Shown: positions 7,830 through 12,097 of the stretch, one piece after another
Position numbering within the stretch: the first letter of the stretch is position 1
Layout of the letters: every line of letters begins with the position of its first letter
DNA from: Acetatifactor sp.
Lineage (GTDB): Bacteria > Bacillota > Clostridia > Lachnospirales > Lachnospiraceae
DNA length: 12,097 nucleotides
NCBI GenBank assembly: GCA_016303085.1
Contig: JAEDMI010000059.1
Location: forward strand, 1-12,097
Reading direction: 5' to 3'
Notes under the pieces: model-generated
Database searches by the model: none
What the model was told of the DNA's origin: nothing
The model's input: only the letters and a program-made list of their open reading frames with translations
Program-made: the position numbers and the translations under genes

Positions 7830-8248
7830 GGTAAGTAAAACAGACGGTCGCGGCTGTGGCTGCCGCTTTGGCGGCAGTGCGCAGGTGAGGAAAGTCCGGG
7901 CTTCATAGGGCAGGATGCCGGATAACGTCCGGTGGAGGTGACTCCAAGGCCAGTGCAACAGAAATATACCGCCAACACTCAGTTGTGTGGAAGAAACGGC
8001 GTAGCCGGTTCTTCCGATTGTATATAGCATGCTGTATACAATCTGGTAAGGGTGGAAAGGCAGCTTAAGAGACTACCGTCCGTCTGGTAACAGACGGAGC
8101 CATGTAAACCCCATCCGAAGCAAGACCAAACAGAAAGCGACAGGCTTGCCCGGCCTGCTTTCAGGTGGGTCGCTTGATACGGTTGGCAACAGCCGTACTA
8201 GATAGATGACCGTCCAACGACATAACCCGGCTTATCGTTTTGCTTATC
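7830..8248 (+). ncRNA. rnpB: RNase P RNA, bacterial class A
   Basis: This is the catalytic RNA of ribonuclease P, which with the RnpA protein removes 5' leaders from pre-tRNAs. Conserved blocks are present: GAGGAAAGTCCGGGC (7887-7901), AGTGCAACAGAAA, GGTAAGGGTGGAAAGG, GTAAACCCCAT, and the 3' block with GACCGTCC and ACATAACCCGGCTTAT. Helices can be paired by eye. P1 joins 7830-7841 to 8237-8248 over 12 continuous pairs, counting G-U. P2 joins GACGGTC (7843-7849) to GACCGTC (8208-8214). P3 is CTGCCGC/GCGGCAG (7860-7866/7871-7877). P14 is an 8-bp stem capped by GTAA (8079-8098). P13/P14 and the overall layout indicate class A rather than the Bacillus class B. The region between 7974 and 8043 carries two long hairpins where E. 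coli has one P12. The RNA has its own promoter and terminator. The ends are inferred from P1 and may be off by a few bases. Confidence 0.95.
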
Positions 8249-8253
8249 ATTTT

Positions 8254-8280
8254 AGACCACCTACGGGTGGTCTGTTTCGT
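8254..8280 (+). terminator. Rho-independent terminator of rnpB
   Basis: AGACCACC (8254-8261) and GGTGGTCT (8266-8273) form a perfect 8-bp stem closed by a TACG tetraloop. It is followed by the interrupted T-rich tail GTTTCGTTT. It begins 5 bases after the end of P1, so it ends the rnpB transcript. Confidence 0.9.
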
Positions 8281-8351
8281 TTATGTGACAAAACGATACA
8301 GACAAATGCAACCGTGAGAATGTTAAGGGGATTACCAAATAAGACAGAACC

Positions 8352-8364
8352 GGAGGTTACAGTG
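8352..8364 (+). promoter_or_regulatory. ribosome binding site deciding a GTG start
   Basis: GGAGG at 8352-8356 lies 5 bases before GTG at 8362-8364. The frame stays open back to an ATG at 8206, but that codon is inside the RNase P RNA. The GTG start gives a clean lipoprotein signal peptide, so it is preferred. Confidence 0.85.
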
Positions 8365-9090
8365 AAGAGTAGAGTATTATTGATAATAGTATGCTGCCTG
8401 TTTTTTTCGGGCTGCCGAAGGGAAGAGAGCGGTGAAAACACCGGAAAGCCGGATGTTGTTTTGGCGGAGATGGAGCTATTACGGTTTGATGAGCCGGAAA
8501 ACGAAAATCTGGCGGATATGCTGCAACAGAACGGAAGCGGAATGATGGTACAGATTGGAGCCGGAAGCCAGTTAGGCAGCGGTGTGATTTACGGAACCGG
8601 GGAAGGAGAAATACTGATTCTCACAGCAGCTCACGTTCTTGAGGAAGCGGAAGATTCCGTTCGTATAACTTTTTCAGACGGATTCAGTGTGGCAAGCGAT
8701 ACTTACTCCTGCTTTGAACTTGCAGATGCTGGACTTATCAGGGTGGACGGTGCAGAGATACCGGAGGAAAATCTGATCCATTACCTCCGCGCCTGTGTGG
8801 ATAAGGAAAGTTTTGACGCAGTGAGGCCGGGAGACGGCTGTATCGTCATGGGGAGCAGGACGGGGGTTGCCGCGGAAGCCTACGAGGGAACGGTGCTGGA
8901 CAACTGGATTTTTATGGAGGATTATGAGCAGTATATGATGTGGGTGAAAGCGCCGGGAAAAGCGGGAATGTCCGGCGGAGGTCTCTTTGATTTGCAAGGG
9001 CACTTTTTGGGAATTCTCTCGGGAGGAAACGAGGACGGCGAACTTGCGGTGGTCCCGTTTAGCCTGATTTTGCCGGAGCTGCAGGACTGA
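8362..9090 (+). CDS. trypsin-like serine protease lipoprotein
   Basis: The product is predicted to be a membrane-anchored protease facing the cell exterior. From the GTG start it has 242 residues. A short signal peptide (K2, R4, then a hydrophobic run) ends in the lipobox FSGC, making C18 the likely lipidated residue, followed by an acidic linker to about 60. A single trypsin-like domain follows, with a plausible triad of H91 (LTAAHV), D122 (LADAGLIRV) and S204 (GMSGGGLFD, where many relatives have GNSGGPL). No PDZ domain follows, and the protein ends soon after the last strand, so it is shorter than DegP/HtrA proteases. The substrate is unknown. It lies just after the rnpB terminator, so it probably has its own promoter between 8281 and 8340, though I could not find clear boxes. 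The GTG start and GGAGG site suggest modest expression. An inactive homologue is possible but less likely with all three residues present. Confidence 0.8.
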   Translation: MKSRVLLIIVCCLFFSGCRREESGENTGKPDVVLAEMELLRFDEPENENLADMLQQNGSGMMVQIGAGSQLGSGVIYGTGEGEILILTAAHVLEEAEDSVRITFSDGFSVASDTYSCFELADAGLIRVDGAEIPEENLIHYLRACVDKESFDAVRPGDGCIVMGSRTGVAAEAYEGTVLDNWIFMEDYEQYMMWVKAPGKAGMSGGGLFDLQGHFLGILSGGNEDGELAVVPFSLILPELQD

Positions 9091-9102
9091 ACTGATGTAA
9101 TT

Positions 9103-9180
9103 TTGTAACAGTCAGCCCTCACGCATTCATAAAAACGTCTGCTTCGCATTTGTTGCCACCTTGCGGTTCATCTGTTACGA
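9103..9180 (+). repeat. possible small palindrome-ended intergenic element
   Basis: GTAACAG (9105-9111) and CTGTTAC (9172-9178) are perfect inverted copies, extendable to 9103 and 9180 with one G-T pair. They enclose 60 bases without a gene or strong inner hairpin. The protease stop is 13 bases upstream. The layout resembles short dispersed intergenic repeats, but only one copy is in the window, so this is a guess. The whole gap 9091-9285 contains no gene. Confidence 0.3.
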
Positions 9181-9195
9181 TTTCATAGAAGTTTT

Positions 9196-9220
9196 AGACT
9201 TGTCTCCTTGACAAGTTTTT
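9196..9220 (+). promoter_or_regulatory. inverted repeat over the cobW promoter: operator or terminator
   Basis: ACTTGTC (9198-9204) and GACAAGT (9210-9216) are perfect inverted copies around TCCTT, extendable by a G-T and an A-T pair to 9196-9218. The repeat contains the whole -35 box of the next gene, as an operator would. The right arm also runs into five T bases (9216-9220), so in RNA it could act as a weak terminator for the upstream protease gene. Both readings fit. Confidence 0.5.
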
Positions 9221-9236
9221 GAATATGGTAGACAAT
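9208..9236 (+). promoter_or_regulatory. promoter of the CobW-like GTPase genes
   Basis: A perfect TTGACA -35 box (9208-9213) is followed after 17 bases by GACAAT (9231-9236), which matches four of six -10 consensus positions. Transcription would begin near 9243, leaving a leader of about 43 bases before the ATG at 9286. Confidence 0.65.
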
Positions 9237-9251
9237 GTAAATTAGTGCAAA

Positions 9252-9267
9252 CGGGCGGATTTGCCCG
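9252..9267 (+). promoter_or_regulatory. leader hairpin before the first CobW-like gene
   Basis: CGGGC (9252-9256) pairs perfectly with GCCCG (9263-9267) around GGATTT. It sits in the predicted 5' leader and touches the purine-rich ribosome binding region GGGGAAAGGA (9267-9276), 9 bases before the ATG. It could tune access to the start site; no known riboswitch fits so short a leader. Confidence 0.4.
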
Positions 9268-9285
9268 GGGAAAGGATGGATAAAA

Positions 9286-10359
9286 ATGACAAAGATAGAT
9301 GTATTTTCCGGCTTCCTGGGAGCGGGAAAGACTACACTGATTAAGAAGCTGCTGAAGGAAGCGTTGGACGGTAGCAAGACCGTTCTGATTGAAAACGAGT
9401 TTGGAGAAATTGGCATTGATGGCGGCTTTCTGAAGGAAGCGGGTATTGAAATCAAGGAGATGAACTCAGGATGTATCTGCTGTTCTCTGGTTGGCGATTT
9501 CGGAGCTTCCCTGAAAGAAGTAATAGAGACTTATGCGCCCGAGAGAATTCTGATTGAGCCCTCCGGCGTAGGTAAGCTGTCTGATGTTTTGAAGGCGGTG
9601 GAAAATGTCGCAGCAGAGCTGAATGTACAGGTAAACAGCGCAGTGGCAGTGGTGGATGCGTCCAAGGCGAAAATGTATATCAAGAATTTCGGTGAGTTTT
9701 TTGTCAATCAGATTGAGTTCGCCGGAACCATTATTTTGAGCAGAACAGACAAGGTCAATGCAGAGAAGCTGGAGGAGTGCGTAAAATTAATTCGTGAGCA
9801 CAACTCCAAAGCTACCATTATCACAACTCCGCTGGAGCAACTGGACGGAAAGGATGTTCTGGAAACCATTGAGGGTGCTGACACTTTGGATGAGATGATG
9901 CGGGAGATGATGGAGCATATTCACGAGGACGAGGAGCATGAACACCACCACCATCATGACCATGATGAGGACGAGGAGCATGAGCATCACCACCATCATC
10001 ACGACCATGATGAGGACGAGGAGCATGAACACCACCACCATCACGACCATGGGTGTGGCTGCGGTCATGACCATCACCATCATCATGCGGACGAGGTGTT
10101 TACCAGTTGGGGTAAGGAGACCCCTGTCAGATTTACCACAGAGAGGATTGAGAGTATCCTGACAGCTCTGGATAGCGGTGAGTATGGTGCAATCCTTCGT
10201 GCTAAGGGAATGGTTCCCACCGAGGACGGCACATGGATTTATTACGATTATGTTCCCGAGGAGCATGACATCAGAACCGGAAAGCCTGAGGTGACCGGAA
10301 AGATTTGCGTTATCGGTGCAGAACTGAAAGAGGATAAGCTGGAAGAACTGTTTCGCTAA
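9286..10359 (+). CDS. COG0523 (CobW/ZNG1-type) metallochaperone GTPase with His-rich repeat
   Basis: COG0523 proteins are cytosolic P-loop GTPases that deliver metal ions, often zinc, to client proteins or serve in cobalamin synthesis. The 357 residues begin with Walker A GFLGAGKT (9-16). The metal-binding GCxCC signature follows as GCICC (Cys 63, 65, 66), then a Walker B-like region LIEPSGVG and TDKV near the guanine-specificity position. A tandem repeat at 214-256 has three 14-15-residue units of the type EDEEHEHHHHHDHD, followed by GCGCGHDHHHHH. This is a dense potential metal-binding tail that links the GTPase to a CobW C-terminal domain (about 268-357, RFTTERIESILTALDSGEYG). No cobalamin genes are in view, so a zinc (or nickel/cobalt) chaperone role is more likely than cobalt insertion. 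It has its own promoter with an inverted repeat and a leader hairpin. A related GTPase follows after 57 bases, probably in the same transcript. Confidence 0.9.
   Translation: MTKIDVFSGFLGAGKTTLIKKLLKEALDGSKTVLIENEFGEIGIDGGFLKEAGIEIKEMNSGCICCSLVGDFGASLKEVIETYAPERILIEPSGVGKLSDVLKAVENVAAELNVQVNSAVAVVDASKAKMYIKNFGEFFVNQIEFAGTIILSRTDKVNAEKLEECVKLIREHNSKATIITTPLEQLDGKDVLETIEGADTLDEMMREMMEHIHEDEEHEHHHHHDHDEDEEHEHHHHHHDHDEDEEHEHHHHHDHGCGCGHDHHHHHADEVFTSWGKETPVRFTTERIESILTALDSGEYGAILRAKGMVPTEDGTWIYYDYVPEEHDIRTGKPEVTGKICVIGAELKEDKLEELFR
9925..10053 (+). repeat. in-frame tandem repeat encoding His/Asp/Glu-rich units
   Basis: Three near-identical units lie at 9925-9966 (42 bases), 9967-10011 (45 bases, one extra His codon) and 10012-10053 (42 bases). 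Each begins GAGGACGAGGAGCATGA. Lengths stay multiples of three, so units can be gained or lost without frameshift. Differences are mostly synonymous CAT/CAC and GAA/GAG swaps. Confidence 0.93.
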
Positions 10360-10416
10360 CAGCGAGAGAAGACTCTGTAGAAGTCAGGCCGTGAATGCGG
10401 CAGAATGTGAGGAAAA

Positions 10417-11349
10417 ATGAAACCCGTATATGTAATCAATGGATTTCTGGAGAGTGGGAAGACCGAATTTATCAGTTTTACGCTGGCTCAGCCCTATTTT
10501 CAGATTAAGGGAAAGACTCTTCTTCTTCTCTGCGAGGAGGGAGAGAACGAGTACGATGAGGCTCTTTTACAAAGGAGCCGCACCGAAGTTGAGCTGATTG
10601 AGGAGGAATCTGACTTTACTCCCGAGAACCTGACAAATCTGGAAAAGAAGCATAAACCGGAGAGAATCATTATCGAATATAACGGCATGTGGAACTACAA
10701 GAATGCGAAACTGCCCTGGTACTGGAAGATTGAGCAGCAGATAACCACCATCGACGGTTCCACTTTCCCCATGTATTATACCAATATGCGTTCTTTGTTG
10801 GCAGAGATGATTCGCGGCTCCGAGATGATTATTTTCAACCGCTGTGATACCGTCAGGGATCAGTTGAATACCTATAAGCGGAATATAAAGGCGGTCAATG
10901 CGCAGGCTGATGTTATCTTTGAGGATTCCAACGGTGAAATAGACGAAATATTTGAGGAAGATTTGCCCTACGATTTAAATCAGGAGACAATCGTACTTGA
11001 CAATCAGGGCTACGGCATCTGGTATCTGGATGCCATGGACCATCTGGAGCGCTATATCGGCAAGAAGCTTGAATTTGTGGCAATGGTGTTAAAACCGGAG
11101 AGCTTTCCGGCAAACTACTTTGTGCCGGGCCGTATGGCTATGACCTGCTGTGCGGAGGATATGGCATTTTTGGGCTATGCCTGTGAATTTGCAGGCGCCG
11201 GTGCTCTGAAACAGAAAGAGTGGGTCAAGGTGACGGCTACTGTCTCTAAGGAGTTCTGGGAAGATTATAAAGGAGAAGGACCGATTCTGCATGCGGTGAG
11301 CGTGGAAAAGACCAAGGCGCCAAAAGATGAGGTTATAAGCTTCACGTAA
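10417..11349 (+). CDS. CobW-like P-loop GTPase fused to a YcgQ/TIGR03943 (DUF1980)-type C-terminal domain
   Basis: The N-terminal part is a divergent COG0523-type GTPase: Walker A GFLESGKT at 9-16 and a G4-like NRCD at 141-144. Where the first GTPase has the switch NEFGEIGID and then GCICC, this protein reads LLCEEGENEYDE and has no GCxCC, so classical metal loading is probably altered. The last ~90 residues (about 218-310) do not resemble the CobW C-terminal domain. The pattern EFVAMVLKPESFPANYFVPG, then RMAMTCCAEDMAFLGYACEF (Cys 244 and 245), then VKVTATV and KAPKDEV resembles the C-terminal domain of YcgQ/TIGR03943 proteins, which usually pair with a DUF318-type permease. This match is from memory of the family. 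No permease gene is in the window. The protein is 310 residues, starts at an ATG with TGAGG 4 bases upstream, and follows the first GTPase by 57 bases, so the two probably work together in metal homeostasis. Confidence 0.75.
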   Translation: MKPVYVINGFLESGKTEFISFTLAQPYFQIKGKTLLLLCEEGENEYDEALLQRSRTEVELIEEESDFTPENLTNLEKKHKPERIIIEYNGMWNYKNAKLPWYWKIEQQITTIDGSTFPMYYTNMRSLLAEMIRGSEMIIFNRCDTVRDQLNTYKRNIKAVNAQADVIFEDSNGEIDEIFEEDLPYDLNQETIVLDNQGYGIWYLDAMDHLERYIGKKLEFVAMVLKPESFPANYFVPGRMAMTCCAEDMAFLGYACEFAGAGALKQKEWVKVTATVSKEFWEDYKGEGPILHAVSVEKTKAPKDEVISFT

Positions 11350-11352
11350 GTT

Positions 11353-12097
11353 ATGGCACAGGACAACGAAAAGGAACTGCAGCAAATAAAGAACAGATTT
11401 CACGAGTTGGCGGACAGGTCTTTCTCTCAGGGCATTTTTACCTTCACGGGCTTTCTGGGGCTGAGTGAGCAGGATGTTTTCTGGAGGGAGGAGCCGGGAC
11501 TCAGGTATGCGGGTTACACCCTTTACGGCGGTTGCGGTAGCGCTGACAGAGTGGTGGTGCGCTTCGGAAACAGGGAAGAGTTGGGATACGAGGTGCCTTT
11601 TCCCATTGTGTGCCTTCATATCAGACCTCTGATGCAGAAGTTTGCGGATGAACTGTCTCATCGGGATTTCCTGGGAGCCTTGATGAATCTTGGGATTGAC
11701 CGAAGCACTGTAGGGGATATTAAGGTAGGCGAAAAACAAGCCTACCTTTTCTGTCTGGAATCTGTTGCAGAATTTGTCTGTGGTAATCTGGAGCAGATTA
11801 AGCATACACATGTAAAGTGTTCAGTTGCGGATAACTTTGAGGAGTTGCCGGAGGAGGAGCCTGAAACACTGAGTATTCAGGTACAATCCCTGCGCGTTGA
11901 CGCAGTGTTATCCAAGGTATATAATATGTCAAGAGAGAAGAGTCTGGAGTTGTTCAGAGCGGGAAAGGTATATGTGGACGGAAGACTCTGCGAGAATAAT
12001 TCCCGTCTTTTAAAGACAGGAGAGACCGTCAATGCCAGAGGCTTTGGCAAATTTACCCTGAAGGGTGAGGCAAGAGAGACCAGAAAAGGCAAGCTTG
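11353..12097 (+). CDS. ylmH: YlmH-like S4-domain RNA-binding protein (partial at right edge)
   Basis: YlmH-family proteins carry an S4 RNA-binding domain; relatives are linked to cell-division gene clusters, and Bacillus YlmH has been connected with rescue of stalled ribosomes. The frame is open from ATG 11353 to the edge, giving 248 residues. Relatives are about 255-265, so only around ten residues are missing. The N-terminal part (HELADRSFSQGIFTFTGFL, GGCGSADRVVVRFG, FPIVCLHIRP, NLGIDRSTVGDIKV, AYLFCLES) matches the family. The S4 domain starts near L180 (LRVDAVLSKVYNMSREKSLELF, then AGKVYVDGRLC, GETVNARGFGKF). The start lies in the same frame as the preceding GTPase, one codon (GTT) after its TAA, and lacks an evident Shine-Dalgarno site; translation by reinitiation is likely. 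The usual ylm/divIVA neighbours may lie beyond the edge but are not seen. Confidence 0.9.
   Translation, partial: MAQDNEKELQQIKNRFHELADRSFSQGIFTFTGFLGLSEQDVFWREEPGLRYAGYTLYGGCGSADRVVVRFGNREELGYEVPFPIVCLHIRPLMQKFADELSHRDFLGALMNLGIDRSTVGDIKVGEKQAYLFCLESVAEFVCGNLEQIKHTHVKCSVADNFEELPEEEPETLSIQVQSLRVDAVLSKVYNMSREKSLELFRAGKVYVDGRLCENNSRLLKTGETVNARGFGKFTLKGEARETRKGKL
11722..11750 (+). other. terminator-like hairpin inside the ylmH coding region
   Basis: AAGGTAGGC (11722-11730) and GCCTACCTT (11740-11748) are perfect 9-bp complements around a 9-base A-rich loop, followed by TTCTGT so that the T-run reads TTTT. In form it resembles an intrinsic terminator, but it is within a conserved coding stretch (IKVGEKQAYLF). 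Confidence 0.5.

Noticed and set aside
8281..8345. Possible promoter for the protease (GTGACA, GAGAAT)
   Set aside because: The candidate boxes have wrong spacing (24 bases) and weak matches; I could not support any pair.
8206..8361. In-frame upstream ATG that would extend the protease by 52 residues
   Set aside because: The ATG lies inside the conserved 3' end of the RNase P RNA and the extension spans its terminator. The GTG at 8362 has a proper GGAGG site and begins a lipoprotein signal.
9787..10266. Minus-strand frame rich in Met and Val
   Set aside because: It is the reverse reading of the CAT/CAC histidine repeat; ATG and GTG codons arise from those triplets.

Overview
The window looks like a piece of a Clostridia chromosome, most likely family Lachnospiraceae. 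The reasons are the dgt–dnaG–rpoD–trmK order, the primary sigma factor, purine-rich AGG-type ribosome binding sites with some TTG and GTG starts, a class A RNase P RNA, and a nucleoside kinase with a threonyl-tRNA-synthetase-like N-terminus. This placement rests on gene content and family resemblance, not on a search. All genes are on the + strand. I see no insertion sequence, CRISPR array, tRNA or phage gene.

Positions 1-7783 form one tightly packed run: the C-terminal part of a dGTPase-like HD hydrolase (cut by the left edge), DNA primase dnaG, primary sigma factor rpoD, the tRNA adenine-N1 methyltransferase trmK (its start overlaps the rpoD stop), a TGS/nucleoside kinase, and a polytopic GT-C-like membrane protein. 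Gaps are -1 to 48 bases and none holds a convincing terminator, so co-transcription is likely. This is a Gram-positive form of the macromolecular-synthesis operon (priming and transcription initiation), extended by tRNA modification and nucleotide metabolism.

Positions 7796-8280 are a self-contained RNase P RNA unit: a near-consensus promoter, the RNA (helices P1, P2, P3, P12-region hairpins and P14 can be paired by eye), and a terminator with a perfect 8-bp stem. It is followed by a GTG-started lipoprotein with a trypsin-like catalytic triad.

Positions 9091-9285 are a 195-base regulatory gap. It holds a possible small palindrome-ended element, a promoter whose -35 box lies in a perfect 7-bp inverted repeat, and a leader hairpin. 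After it come two COG0523 (CobW-like) P-loop GTPases. The first is a canonical metallochaperone with GCxCC and a large His/Asp/Glu tandem repeat. The second lacks the GCxCC signature and ends in what looks like the C-terminal domain of the YcgQ/TIGR03943 (DUF1980) family, a fusion that is the most interesting item here. A YlmH-like S4 RNA-binding protein follows in the same frame, only one codon (GTT) after the second GTPase's stop, and runs off the right edge. The pair suggests a metal (probably zinc) handling module. The link to YlmH is positional only.
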